Shown here: piece after piece, positions 33,786-45,513 of the stretch | Layout: each line of letters opens with the position of its first letter | Numbering within the stretch: position 1 is the stretch's first letter | DNA from: Phoronis australis | Taxonomy: Eukaryota; Phoronida; Phoronidae | Direction of reading: 5' to 3' | Length of the DNA stretch: 64,000 nt | Assembly (NCBI GenBank): GCA_002633005.1 | Contig: NMRA01000035.1 | Span: 715,498 to 779,497 of the forward strand | The notes under the pieces: generated by a model | What the model was told of the DNA's origin: nothing | Databases searched by the model: none | Seen by the model: only the letters and a program-made list of their open reading frames with translations | Made by a program: the position numbers and the translations under genes

Positions 33786-35597
33786 AAAATCTATAAAAGT
33801 CAGTATTTCTCATGGTTTCTATTTTCCCTTCCACGAGTCCAAGAAATAATGTTCAAAATTTTGATACAGCAAGAAGTGGAAAACAAAACTGACGCTAGTG
33901 TGCAGCATGAAAGAGTGATTTGCATTGAGCTTTCTGTACCGATATTTTGTTCCATTTTACATCAGGATATTTGCCTAATGTCAAAATGTTTTTGTTCTGT
34001 ATTTATGTTTTTAGTTTTCACTTCAGGATTACAATCGAGATTTAATTTCCGTGTCACCCTATTCAGCTGGCTTAAACGAAATTTGAATTGTCTTTTACTG
34101 TCATAAAACAGATTTAGTAATATTCCATACTTAAGTCTCGTAGGCAGTGTGCCATTTTGTAATGTGCAATTTTAGGGTTGGCGAACCTCAATAAACAATT
34201 GTTTTCTTTAGTCTCTGATGGTTTGATGCACTTGTTTGTAATGGCAATGGAATCCTGTCTAATATTACAAACGATTTATGAGAGTATAGGGCCCAATATG
34301 ATTTCTTTAGCCCGTTAAACTGAGCAAATTCAGTAGGCTGAAAATCAAATTGGGCCCTTTACTTTCATAAAAGCGATATAATAATCCTTACTTGGACAGG
34401 ATTCTATTTGTGTTGCATACAAGAACATGGAAATCATCGGTGACTCAAGAAAACGTTGAGTCTGCTGAGGTTGGCCAAGATTGCAAATTTGAAAATGGTG
34501 CATGTGCATATTACATATGTAATGCGATCCTTGCACAATTGTGAGAATGATTTTATGAGAAAAGACTCGATGCAATTTTTGCTTTTAGCCAACTAAAACC
34601 AGCAAAATCTCGCAACAAAATGTTGAAACCTGTTAAACCAAGAAATCTGAAAAGAACCAATTCTGAAAATCATTGTATTCCCAAAAATTGCCATTATACA
34701 ATCCTAATATGCGAGATGTCACTTGGCATAAATTTGTGTCCCCTTTTTTCAAGACAAGTTGCAACATACAAATTTGCGTTCATTTTTTTGAAGTCTACAG
34801 TCGTTTCAGTTCTGTAGTGAAATCGTATTTTCAACTGAACTGTTGATGCGTGGTGCCTATTAATGGCAAGTAATGGGGTTTTACTGCCAAAAAGCCGTTT
34901 TTGGGGATTTTTGTTGAATGAGATGGGACTTCTTGGAAGTTACTAACTACGACCAGAGCTATAAAACAACTGAATCTGTTGTGTACTAGTCATTTTATTA
35001 CAAATCGCCAATTCTCATCGTCTGCCAGACGGCTGAATTCAAGGCTCTTGTCTACCATTTTTAATACTCTGCCAGTTCTAAGAGTACGATTTAACTCCCC
35101 CAGGGTTTGGCTGCAACGCAACAGCCAAGGTCGCAGGTTTGATTCCGCGCAGAGGATTATTTTCGAAAATATCTTCCTGCTACTCATGTCACTTTAATTA
35201 GTCAGCTCGTAAAACGGTTGCAGTTCCCACAATCCAAACACGTGCCTTGTTGCATAAGAAATAAACACCAAAAAAATCTACAGTGTAATTGGTACCTACA
35301 TCTGCAAAACGTCTCGAATGTCATTGTAGATATTAATAATCAGTGTCAACTCAAAAATGGAAGGCACAATTATTGAAATTACGTCTTGAGCTTAGCAGCA
35401 TTTGGCGAAATCTGCCAGCTAAGAACATTGCAGAAACGGGTATTCGAATGCCGCTGTTTTCAGTGGGTTATTCCCACAAGTAGGTCTTTTTTCTTGAGGC
35501 TGAAACCAGATGGCGCCACAGACTGGAATTGTGATTTTTAAAATAATCTAAAAAGCTCCGCATAAAATGTGTTACGTATTAGGAAGTCATTCTTTCA
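33786..35597. other. Convergent intergenic region RPS24 / COX18
   Basis: Contains the palindromic repeat 34150-34505. A 179-codon frame at 33567-34106 overlaps the RPS24 terminal exon but has no family resemblance. Confidence 0.5.
34150..34505. repeat. Palindromic dispersed repeat (two inverted half-units)
   Basis: The left half (about 34150-34325) and the reverse complement of the right half (34330-34505) share GCCATTTT, AATGGAATCCTGTC, TTTATGAGAGTA and AGGGCCCAAT, and the centre is AGGGCCCAATATGATTT facing AAATCAAATTGGGCCCT. Single halves occur at 3600-3790 and 38140-38345. Confidence 0.65.
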
Positions 35598-35786
35598 CTA
35601 AGTTCTGTCCTGTCTTGACTTCACTCTGTACCTTGTCTTTGCTACGGACATCATATCCTTGAACGGTGTGAGGCTGTCCGAAGGTAATGCGGGTAGACGA
35701 ATGACACGGCGTATAGAGGGCAGCTTCATCATCACATTCTGTGACAGACCGACAGCACTGGAGCAGAACCAATACCAGCACATACT
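35598..35786 (-). CDS. COX18: COX18 last exon
   Basis: A 189-nt exon in phase 0 with a TTCACAG acceptor. It encodes SMCWYWFCSSAVGLSQNVMM, then a hydrophilic tail with LPSDSLTPFKDM, and stops at TAG 35600-35598. (L/M).YW.CSS.VGLSQN is the last membrane segment of COX18. Confidence 0.93.
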   Translation of the reverse strand, partial: SMCWYWFCSSAVGLSQNVMMKLPSIRRVIRLPALPSDSLTPFKDMMSVAKTRYRVKSRQDRT

Positions 35787-38700
35787 CTGTGAATGACAAC
35801 AACAGTAACATGAACATTTTATTATATATGGTTCCAAGGTGCCATAAACCCACCTTTTGTTATGAATAGGCTGTCAACTTCAAGAATAGAAATTACTTCT
35901 GGACTTGGGAAGAACTGACTAGTTGTTAGATGAGAATTTGCCCACGGCATAAGATGGGCCTCTGAGTTAGGCCAACCTTTTGAATCTGATGGATGAGAAT
36001 TTGCTTTGAGCATAAAATGAGCCACTGGATAGCCAACTTGTTGAATTTGATTTCGAGCACTGACAAACTGTCAATTCTTCTGAAGCCCAAAAGTCACCTC
36101 TAAGCTGAGCAAGACCAAGATAACTGTAAGCGGTTCAACCTAGTTATTAAATCAAGGCAGGGTTATAGTAGCTTTGTACAGAAACACATTCAGTACCATT
36201 GTCGTAAACGCATATTCAAACTTCTCTTCACTGAATCTAACATCTGCAGTATTAATGGTCCCTCACTGGAACTCATGATTTTAATACAACATTGACGTGG
36301 GGCATTAAAAATACTTTAAAACAAAAATTTCACACTTACGAGACCAGCATTTTTCATGAAACCATTTCTAATTTTAGACACCGTTTTATTAATGTTCCTT
36401 CATGCTCAGATTTTATTCAAAATCACAAATGTGACTCCACAGTTTGATAAAAAATACCAGCGTCTTAGGCGTTAATGTAATTGGCACAGAACATATAAAT
36501 CAACATTAAGTGAAATACAGGGTAACAACAAAGATGTAATGGCGTGTCCTTGATTTCATCAACAAAATCGTGGTAAATAAAGACGGAATGTAAATGCAAC
36601 CAAATCCAGATCCTGATATGCAGTAAGGTAAATGCTGTTATTTAAAACGGAGAATACGTAAAATTTTGTTCATTTCCAGTTCTAAGGGAATATAAAGACG
36701 TTTTTTTTAGGACTGCTGTAAATAAGAATGTTGATCGTTCACAATTTTCAGCAAATTCAGGGTACAAAACATACACTCTTTCCCCCAACCCCTGAAACCG
36801 TACAAAATATCTGTTTTTAATGGATATTTACTTTAGGGAGAACGTTCTGTCTCACAGAATTGAATTTGGCGTATTTACTTAATTTTGAAACTATTTTCAG
36901 CCTTATGTAATTTTTTATAGAAATAATATTAACCATTCTTCAAAAAAGTATTGTTACGCTATCAGTAAGTGGCACATTGAAACACTGTGTCTGATGGGCC
37001 GAATGACTGTTGTATTAGTTATACAGGTTTAACTGATCACCACAGATGCTATGCAGCCAAGGTAGAATATTGAAAATCAGCCTCCCGTTCAGTAACGCTA
37101 GGACCTCGCTAAAAAGCAAGACTTCGCGAGATTACGTGAGACATTGCGGTGTATTTTAAATGAGAACACGTGACTTTGACTAGGTTTTAGCTAGGTCCTA
37201 GCATAGGTCCTAGCGTCTACTGAACGCACGCCAGCTGTTATCTGGGATGCTGAGCACAATAATGAGAACAGGAAAGGAAGACGGTTTTCTCCAACAGACT
37301 GATATTTACAGAACTAGCTCACTGCACCACATTTCCTTTTTGAGGAATTACTATAATCTGTCAATTTGAAACTGAAATCGAATAAAAGGGTTCAAAGTAC
37401 ATTTCATAGGAAGTAACATTCGTCATGATATTGAACAGAGATGCCTGCAAAAAGGTTACCATATTCTCCTTAATTGTAGCCTATGCTTTAACTTCAACCC
37501 TGATTTTTGTCTGTGCACTGACATGAAAAATGAAAAGATTCCCTTTATTTTGTTGTAATAAAAAAATACAGAATATAACGCACTGAATTTCGTCTTTCTG
37601 TTTTGCAATTTTGATACCGTCACAAGCAAACGACAAAAGCATATCTCAAGTCTACCTTCATACAGAATAAGTTACATACACCTATGAAAATGGCGACAAG
37701 CGTGAACTGTCCCTACAGTTATTGACAGTACAAGAAATCTAGGATGATTGAGCAAAAAACAAGACGGTTGCTTACACTGGGTACAATGGATCCAATTGGA
37801 ATCATAAGGAGACTGAGACCACGGAGGGCATTAGTGATGTACCTTTGTAGTTTTGTTCTCTCGCCAGGTCGAAGGGTTTGAATCTGTAAATGTAAACAGT
37901 TGAAACAGTAATAAACCCAAACAATACACAACTGTGTTTGTAGTAATTTCATGTCACAAAGTGAAAGACGGTCCAAAACATATAGACATAATGGAAAAAT
38001 ACGCCCTAAAGCTGCATTTTCCCCGTTTATCTGCCAATGTTGAATTCTATACCAAAACGCTTTGGGGTTTGGAAACATTAAACCATGCTCATTCTATCAT
38101 AAATCATTGCCGAATGAGCCAGCAACAGCAACTCGAGTCACAGGAAACATGCGCCATTTTGGAATCCACAATTTTAGGGTTGGCTAATCCAATAAACTTT
38201 GAGGTATTCGCAATAATTTTGATGTTCTTGTTGATAACGGAAATAGAATCCTATCACAGTAAGGAATACCACGAGATAGATTTCATGAGACTAAAAGGTT
38301 TTACTCGATTTTCGGTTTTTAACAGTTTATCGGAGCAAATGCAGCTTTAACTGGTCTTTGTGACGAGGTCAAATGAGGATCGGTGCAATGCACGAAGATC
38401 ACAAGGACTCATGAAGCAATGGTTCTAGTGAGAAAGTATGTATACATATATGCAGTCATGTATCCTTCTAACACCCTAATTTGATGGAGAGCTTTCATAA
38501 TCTATCAGATAATAAAAAGAACCCATTCTCCATCAGCACCACCGAGTGAGTATCAAGTCTGTCATTGTCTACAAGTAGCAAAAAGATGTGAGGTGTTGGC
38601 AGACCCAAGCCGATTCAAACTAATGAAATAAAGTACCAAAGTTTTGCTTGTTTAATGAAGAAAAGTCCACAGGAGACAGGATCCAATTAAACCCCCANNN

Positions 38701-41700
38701 NNNNNNNNNNNNNNNNNNNNNNNNNNNNNNNNNNNNNNNNNNNNNNNNNNNNNNNNNNNNNNNNNNNNNNNNNNNNNNNNNNNNNNNNNNNNNNNNNNNN
38801 NNNNNNNNNNNNNNNNNNNNNNNNNNNNNNNNNNNNNNNNNNNNNNNNNNNNNNNNNNNNNNNNNNNNNNNNNNNNNNNNNNNNNNNNNNNNNNNNNNNN
38901 NNNNNNNNNNNNNNNNNNNNNNNNNNNNNNNNNNNNNNNNNNNNNNNNNNNNNNNNNNNNNNNNNNNNNNNNNNNNNNNNNNNNNNNNNNNNNNNTATGC
39001 GAGCTGAGTTTTTACACTTCTCGGCAGATACCTGGCAAATATAAATCAACTCTTATTAACTCGACAGTTATTTGGTTGTTGCCAAATCCAAATTCAAAAG
39101 AATACTAACCGAAAACAGCCCGATGACTTGTAAGCAAGTCGCGTGAACATAGGATATGCAGAATCGATCTTTGACGCATTTCATTGGCTAACATTTTCGG
39201 CCACTTTTGCAAATTTCCGGATTCACCAAAGAAATTTACGGGCCACTGCATAACACGTGATAAAACGTCACAAAACAGCGGTGTTTCTACTAATTCTTAA
39301 GCGTTCAACTTACTAAACTTTTGGAGGACAAATATGTTCATTTTTCGCATAAGATGTCCTTATTACATGTACAATATCCCTGATATCGCACTGCGGCACT
39401 GGTCGGTGCCGTTGTTGGCACGCAAGAGGTCCCGGAAGACAATCATGAATTAGAGATGTGAGCCTGGTTTTTTATCGCCGAAGTAAAAATGGCAACCCTA
39501 TAAATCGCCAAACGACGGCCACGACTTTACTTTCAGTTGCCAAGAAATTCTCAAACCCCTTTTAATTGTTTCTGGGGCTACGTGCGCGAAATATGATTTG
39601 TCTTTCACACGTTGTTGCCAATGTAAAGTGTAGGCCTACTCCACCGATTCAAATGCGTGAACTCACGCGTACGCACCACTTCAAAGGTGCACATGAAAAG
39701 GGAACAGTGACAGTCCTAACTGAAAGAGTATAACCGGCTAGGCTCTGTTAAGCACCCGGGTACATGCCATTGGTTTATTTCAAAATAAACTCATGTATTA
39801 CCGGCAGTTATAAAAAACCCAATGCTTTACGATATTCCTCGGAACCGATATACCCGGTAACCCAGAACTGATATTTTCCTTTGACCATGTTTCCTGAGGT
39901 CGATGTTCCCTTAGCCAGCTATTGCAACACTGGGTACTAGATGCGAAATTGTGGTTATTCTTCTCTTCATACACTAGAGGCTATTCATTTCATGGAAAAC
40001 TAATTGTTGAGTACGTAAACAGCATAGGTACCACATTTTTGTTATCAAATTTTCACTGAATTGTTCCCGCGCATCCAAATATGTCATTCGGTTAGAGCAT
40101 CGTTTCACGAATATTTTTCGACAGATATTTTTGAAACGTCGAGTTTACTTGCAAAATTTGGGCTGCGAACAAAAAGTGGAGGGAATTTGCACTCCCAGTT
40201 AATTTGGATTTTTAACGACTTTGATGACAGCCAGTAGCAGGACAGGCCTAGCAAAATCGCGACTACTTTTTCAACAGGTATTTTTTCCCTTTTCACATCG
40301 CAAACTTAGTTACTCGAATGCACGTGTCAGTTAGAGAGCACTGATTCAACTTTCACGTCTGCAATATGCCTTGCGTTCTAGAGCATTTCAATGGTGGTTG
40401 TGAACAGTAATGCAGTATCTGCATGAACGAACTCAATTTTGAGACATGCAATTGGTGAGTATTAAACGCTACAGGTAGCATAATCTAAACATTTTCTTGA
40501 TGATCTACAAAATCAATTCTGGCACGTAAAAATGGAAAAATTTTGCGACCTGGCATTTATAAATGCGAGGTGAATTTTGAAAATGCGACCTGGGATTTTG
40601 GCTAGGTCGCAAAATAGCGTCGAGCCCTGATTTAGTAAAAGCGAAAGTATTTCATATCTTAATCTTAGATGTCCAATTAGCTGTACATTTAAGCAAGAAA
40701 CATACTAGTCTCTGCAGAATATTCAATCATAGAACCAAATCCCAAACATTGAGTAGCAGAGCACTTAAGCATATTTATGTAGTAAAAACACCGACCTTCA
40801 TTTCAGCGAATCTCAGTAAGACAACAATGAAAATTGGCGATTTGTACTAAAGTCACAGAAACACAGTCAATGGATTTTGTTGTTATATAGATCCAGTCAA
40901 TGCTAATACTTTCAAGAAGGTTGTCCCATCCAACAATGATCCCAAAAATGTATTTTTCGGCCTTCACACAGATGATATTCCTTTGAATCCTGCATTTGAA
41001 ATCCCAACCTATGTATAGAACAATAAAAAGTTGTACACACATTAACACTGCAGATCCTGTTCAGAAAATAAAACACCACTATGATATTAATGTTTCTTTA
41101 GTAGCTAGTACTCACTCTCATTTGCAACGACCCAGCCACCACTCATGTTACGTAATGCAATCGACATGGAGATCCACAGTGGTAACTGGATCCAGGCAAC
41201 GACGGAGATCTTGAACGGATGACAGTTGTCTCGGATGTACAATTCACGCACTAGTCGCTTCATCTAGATTTTAGACAAAATACTGGTCAAAGATGGTGCA
41301 TTTGCAAGAGGGTTTAGATATAAACACCGCAGCCTTATGAACACCTGTTGCTTTTCCATGACAGTGAGTTGATGGCATACACCAAACCGTAAATTTTAAA
41401 GGCATACTTTCTGAATTTACAGCAACTGGACAAAATATTGTTTTTTCGTTGTGACAGCTAATGCTTTTAACAGCAAAAAATTAAAGTGAATTACTATTAG
41501 GGTTATAAAATTCTAATTACAGAGTGGCTTACCCACCTACCAAACTTACCTGCTACATCCCCTTCATTCTCGGTCATGACAATCAATTTGTCTTCCGCCT
41601 AGCACTCATGATGGGGAATTCTGGTAATTTTGTCTGAATATTTTTGGCTTGTACAGTAGATCTAACCTAGAGATTTCTAAAAGCACTAATATTTCCAGCA

Positions 41701-42494
41701 ATTAACACAAGTACCTTACTCGTAAGAGTATTCAGTACGCAAACCACTTGACTAGGTTATTACACTTACAGAAAAATCAAATCTGGCTCTGGCTTTCTTC
41801 TCACTCCAGTTAAACTGCTTGACAGCCCGAGCCGTCTCAATGCTGAGTTCTTTAGCTAACTGTTTGATCTCAGGTTGAAGAAGTTCCACACGGGCCAAGA
41901 TATACTGGGAATAGATGGCAAAGGGTAACGTCACAAACGAACGCAGTGCAAACGTTGTCAACATTATACTGGCCCACCACGGTAGGCCTGTGTAAGTGTG
42001 CACCCATTCTAAAAGCCGCTGGGCATACGCAAAAGGTGTGAGATCCGGTGAAAACCAATTGTTGTAGGTTTCACGAGAAAATGTCCGTGTCTGAGTAAAT
42101 ACATTATGCCCTGAACAGACAGGATCCACATTTGACCGTGATATACTGTGGTAATGTCTCCGATGTGATCTACTACATAGTAAGTTGACAGATTGTGGTT
42201 GAGCTACACCGAGGAGGTGTTTTTGTACATACAGAACATTCCTATTGTTCACGTGATGTTCAGCTACATTTGTCAACTTTGTTCTTGATCTCTCTGATTC
42301 ACTGTGTCCAGAAATTGTCTGCCACGTATTTGTCCTTAGATACTGCTCACATGTGCAGACATGCCTGCTGTAGTTTGACAAAACGTTGCTTCCGTGTCTC
42401 TCCCAACTAGCTATGTGCGATAATAGTCGCATGTTTCTGGATACTTCCACAGGCTTAAATGACGAACACTATGCTTCATTGATTTTGACACCTC
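35598..42494 (-). CDS. COX18: COX18, mitochondrial inner-membrane insertase (YidC/Oxa1 family)
   Basis: COX18 inserts the C-terminal tail of COX2 across the mitochondrial inner membrane during cytochrome c oxidase assembly. Exons found: 42494-41770 (ATG at 42432-42430), 41263-41116, 37883-37776 and 35786-35598 (ending TAG). The first 110 or so codons are Arg/Ser/His-rich and suit a mitochondrial presequence. Then come YTGLPWWASIMLTTFALRS (first conserved membrane segment), the basic loop LQPEIKQL, ELYIRDNCHPFK, WIQLPLWISMSIALRNMS (second segment), LRGLSLLMIPIGSIVPS and SMCWYWFCSSAVGLSQN (last segments). All recognised joins are GT-AG. One exon of roughly 150 nt is expected between 41116 and 37883 (phase 1 to 0) and is absent; see findings. 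COX18 is separated from OXA1L by the CHPFK and YW.CSS..GLSQ wording. Confidence 0.93.
37088..37227. mobile_element. Short MITE-like inverted repeat
   Basis: CGTTCAGTAACGCTAGGACC on the left faces GGTCCTAGCGTCTACTGAAC on the right, with a further AGGTCCTAGC copy inside. It is in the COX18 intron before the last exon. Confidence 0.7.
37776..37883 (-). CDS. COX18: COX18 penultimate exon
   Basis: A 108-nt exon in phase 0 with a TTTACAG acceptor and GTAAGC donor. It encodes IQTLRPGERTKLQRYITNAL and then RGLSLLMIPIGSIVPS. LMIPI...VPS followed by S is the exact COX18 junction into the last membrane segment. Confidence 0.93.
38140..38345 (+). repeat. Half-unit of the 34150-34505 repeat family
   Basis: CGCCATTTTGGAATCCACAA, TTTTAGGGTTGGC and GATGTTCTTGTTGATAACGG parallel the arms of 34150-34505. 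Confidence 0.6.
38698..38995. other. Assembly gap, 298 N
   Basis: Unknown sequence inside a COX18 intron. The right side opens directly into a transposon copy. Confidence 0.99.
38996..40630. mobile_element. DNA transposon-like repeat, copy 2
   Basis: Second copy of the 20835-22719 element, starting inside it at the gap edge (GAGCTGAGTTTTTACACTTC) and ending GCGTCGAGCCCTGA. Indels against copy 1 break any shared frame. Confidence 0.7.
40631..41115 (-). other. COX18 intron part without recognised exon
   Basis: A minus frame (41048-40803, 81 codons) is open but does not resemble the missing COX18 segment, which should contain a Gly-Gly-x-Leu-Trp-Phe type motif. Confidence 0.5.
41116..41263 (-). 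CDS. COX18: COX18 second coding exon
   Basis: A 148-nt exon, phase 0 to 1, with an ATCTAG acceptor and GTGAGT donor. It encodes MKRLVRELYIRDNCHPFKIS, VVAWIQLPLWISMSIALRNM and SGGWVVANE. The hydrophobic stretch is the second conserved membrane helix of the insertase fold. Confidence 0.94.
41264..41769 (-). other. COX18 intron 1 (between coding exons)
   Basis: A 506-bp AT-rich intron; nothing seen. Confidence 0.5.
41770..42494 (-). CDS. COX18: COX18 first coding exon
   Basis: The CAG acceptor at 42497-42495 and GTAAGTG donor (41769-) bound the exon. The chosen start, ATG 42432-42430, gives MRLLSHIASWERHGSN, 221 codons to the donor in phase 0. An upstream GTG in the same frame is not needed, and an upstream ATG in another frame (about 42470) opens a short upstream ORF. 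The exon carries the presequence and the first membrane helix, ending KKARARFDFS. Confidence 0.92.
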
Positions 42495-43002
42495 CTGAAA
42501 ATTAAAACCAAAAATATTTTTAACAAATATAGAAATTTAAAAATGCAATAAATAAATAGTGGGCATTGGTAAAATATAGTGGTCCCAGGGTTCTGTATCC
42601 TTCTCAAAATATGGGATAACACATTCTACCACTTATTAGTATATCGCATACATTTGCACTAATGCCAAGATCAGCCCCGAGTTTGCTGGCAGTGATGTAT
42701 GTAAGTTCAGCCGAGACTATAGGAGCCATTGAATATTACCTATTTTGTGCCACCTAAGAACTCTATCCAAGTACTCTGGTCAATCCCACCAGGCCTGACC
42801 AGGGGCAGGGGCAGCAAAGCGACTATGCCAGCCATACTGATGAAATCATAGGCGTCCTTAGCTTTTGGTCGTCCCGATATACTTTCCTGGGGTGCACAGG
42901 GGACGGAAGCTAAGGATGCCTGTGGCTGAAATGAGGCAGAAATGACCATGGCATGTCATGATGACAGGACTTTTCAGCTGTCTACAAAGCAGTCTACACT
43001 CT
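42079..43002. repeat. Allelic-looking duplicate with COX18 exon part, copy 1
   Basis: Ends ACACTCT immediately before the N at 43003. The duplicate begins at the first base after that N with the sequence found at 42079. Includes a small hairpin at 42848-42930 (AGGCGTCCTTAGCTT facing AAGCTAAGGATGCCT). Confidence 0.9.
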
Positions 43003-43003
43003 N

Positions 43004-43419
43004 AAATGTCCGTGTCTGAGTAAATACATTATGCCCTGAACAGACAGGATCCACATTTGACCGTGATATACTGTGGTAATGTCTCCGATGTGATCTACTA
43101 CATAGTAAGTTGACAGATTGTGGTTGAGCTACACCGAGGAGGTGTTTTTGTACATACAGAACATTCCTATTGTTCACGTGATGTTCAGCTACATTTGTCA
43201 ACTTTGTTCTTGATCTCTCTGATTCACTGTGTCCAGAAATTGTCTGCCACGTATTTGTCCTTAGATACTGCTCACATGTGCAGACATGCCTGCTGTAGTT
43301 TGACAAAACGTTGCTTCCGTGTCTCTCCCAACTAGCTATGTGCGATAATAGTCGCATGTTTCTGGATACTTCCACAGGCTTAAATGACGAACACTATGCT
43401 TCATTGATTTTGACACCTC
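43004..43419 (-). pseudogene. COX18: Second, truncated copy of COX18 first coding exon
   Basis: It contains the acceptor, the same ATG (43357-43355) and the presequence codons up to TQTRTF, and stops at the N. It cannot be an independent gene; it is most likely the other allele. Confidence 0.85.
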
Positions 43420-43930
43420 CTGAAAATTAAAACCAAAAATATTTTTAACAAATATACGAAATTTAAAAATGCAATAAATAAATAGTGGGCATTGGTAAAA
43501 TATAGTGGTCCCAGGGTTCTGTATCCTTCTCAAAATATTCATTCTACCACTTATTAGTATATCGCATATATTTGCACTAATGCCAAGATCAGCCCCGAGT
43601 TTGCTGGCAGTGATGTATGTAAGTTCAGCTGAGACTATATGAGCCATTGAATATTACCTATTTTGTGCCACCTAAGAACTCTATCCAAGTACTCTGGTCA
43701 AGCCCACCAGGCCTGACCAGGGGCAGGGGCAGGGGCAGCAAAGCGACTATGCCAGCCATACTGATGAAATCACAGGCGTCCTTAGCTTTTGATCGTCCCG
43801 ATACACTTTCCTGGGGTGCACAGGGGACGGTCAGAAGCTAAGGACGCCTGTGGCCGAAATGAGGCAGAAATGACCATGGTATGTCATGATGACAGGACTT
43901 TTCAGCTGTCTACAAAGCAGTCTACACTCT
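43004..43930. repeat. Allelic-looking duplicate with COX18 exon part, copy 2
   Basis: Matches copy 1 along its whole length with small differences (for example an extra GGGGCA at 43728 and small indels at 43455 and 43537). After 43930 the sequence continues into unique DNA. Confidence 0.9.
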
Positions 43931-44214
43931 GACTACACTGTCACTAGTCTAGTGACTAGGCTAGTCAGAGAAATCAGAAAAGCCACCCGACGAACTTAAG
44001 CTGTGGGCTGCTACTCGACTAACTGATACAGTGATAGCCAGGCAACTAGATGTATATGAATAAACGTAAAAAACACAGACATGAAACGAATCTTAAGTTA
44101 ACCAGTCAATTTTGTCTGAATGAGTAAACAAGATATCGTACTAGTACGGTTTGTAGACGAGTACTGATAAAAGTGTCTTGAAAGTTGAAAGAAACACGAC
44201 CAAAGGACCAAGGC

Positions 44215-44330
44215 GAACATCACTTCCGGTTACAAGGACATCTGGCGGCAACTGTGGCTGGACAGGCGCCGTTGAGTCTGGCCTTTCCTCGATCACCACT
44301 GACATCAATCACTACAAAATAAAATAGCAC
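44215..44330 (-). promoter_or_regulatory. Possible COX18 promoter / first exon
   Basis: A locally GC-rich stretch with CACTTCCGGTT (an ETS/NRF-2 type CCGGAAGT on the minus strand), GGCGGCAACTGTGG and GGCGCCG. Nuclear genes for mitochondrial proteins often carry ETS sites at their starts. The non-coding first exon needed by the acceptor at 42495 should be here or near; placement is inference. Confidence 0.35.
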
Positions 44331-45004
44331 CAGTGGCTGATTTTGACCGTTTTTGGCTGTCTCTGACCCTTGACTGAAAACGCACAACTGACAGAAAATA
44401 CACGTACTCTATGGGGTTTCTCAAAAATGGAGAAAAACAACACGGTGATGTCTTTTTACCTTGCTATACATCCACCGCGAAAAAATAGGTGCCAGAAATG
44501 ACCAAAAAACTTTGGCCATTTTTTATCTAAAATCGCAAATTCACGACTGCACTTGTGCAGGAAAGGACTGACCATCATCCGAATCTCTTTTACCCTAGAT
44601 TCCTAAATGTCATTGCAAACTTGTCTGAAGGCGGGTAAATGGATTTGCGCCTATCGCAAGCTCCGCCCCTTGCGAAAAGTCACGTGACACTCGCCAAAAA
44701 AAACAAGATGTCGGAGACAAATACATTCACAAAACGTACCGAGAGTGTCATAGATAGAAAATCCTACACGAGTCTCAGGTTCTTATGACATGGGCAAAAC
44801 CCGGCTTTTGGAAATCTTTGTCAAAATCCCGAGACTTGCTGAAACGATCTTTTTGCTGAAAAACTGGACGTGTCCAAAACTTTCAACCACAATGTTCTCA
44901 CACGGTTGTATTGCCCATTCGACGCTGATATTGTGGTGTAATCGGTGTTATTAACCATTCTTGTCGTCACGTGGCCAAAAATCGGCACATGACAGCCTTC
45001 CCGT

Positions 45005-45100
45005 TCCGCCAGTGACTTTACCAGACCGGGTACGTAGGAGGTTCTGAGCGTGTGATAACATCTAGCTTCTTTGTTAACTGCCAAGCACACTCTTTTGTCT
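45005..45100 (+). repeat. Module shared with 57975-58075
   Basis: Both copies run GGTTCTGAGCGTG, then ATCTAGCT(T/C)CTTTGTT, then AACAACAAGCAG-like wording and TATCT.CC.GG, roughly 80 percent alike. Changes fall evenly on codon positions, so it is probably not coding although both have open frames. The other copy lies inside an insertion (57926-58445). Confidence 0.55.
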
Positions 45101-45424
45101 CTTATGACAACAAGCAGATCACTTATCTACCAGGCTTATTACAGAACACGTGTGAACACAGTCAAACTCAGATTGCCGTAACTTCAAGTTCGGTTGCAGT
45201 TGGTCCCACGGTTTATTTTCAAATGACAAATATAGACAAGGCCACTGATGCCATATGTTCATGTAAAGCTGGATATGTACCTTAAAATCGTAATTATCTG
45301 TACGTCATAGATTTCAGAGATTGATCGAAATTATATGTTGCGTTCAAAAGTTGGTCACTATTATTCATGCGCGCACCCATGGGAATGGCCAGGGCTCGGA
45401 GAGCTCGAACGAGCCCTCCTCATT

Positions 45425-45513
45425 TGGTGGAGTGGGCAAAAAGTCAAGCTTCAGAGAAACAAAAACTCCCAAAAAGGTAGAAAACGAGACAAAAGTCCAC
45501 TAAAAAGGTAGGA
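45425..45513 (+). repeat. Dispersed repeat shared with 33130-33217
   Basis: Contains AGTGGGCAAAAAGTCAAGC and CAGAGAAACAAAAACTCCC; it is the plus-strand counterpart of the minus-strand copy beside the N at 33218. Confidence 0.65.

Noticed and set aside
33567-34106. 179-codon plus-strand frame
   Set aside because: No recognisable domain; AT-rich composition, and it spans the probable RPS24 terminal exon and its polyadenylation signal.
35090-35160. Box B-like GGTTTGATTCC with a nearby hairpin, considered as a tRNA or SINE
   Set aside because: No convincing box A or acceptor stem within tRNA distance.
40803-41048. 81-codon minus-strand frame considered as the missing COX18 exon
   Set aside because: It does not contain the expected conserved segment and its phases do not connect exon 41116-41263 to 37776-37883.
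45052-45285. 77-codon frame with SFV.C.A.SFV..(D/N)NKQ wording shared with 57916-58113
   Set aside because: Differences between the two copies are spread evenly over codon positions, and one copy lies in an insertion; a non-coding repeat explains it better.
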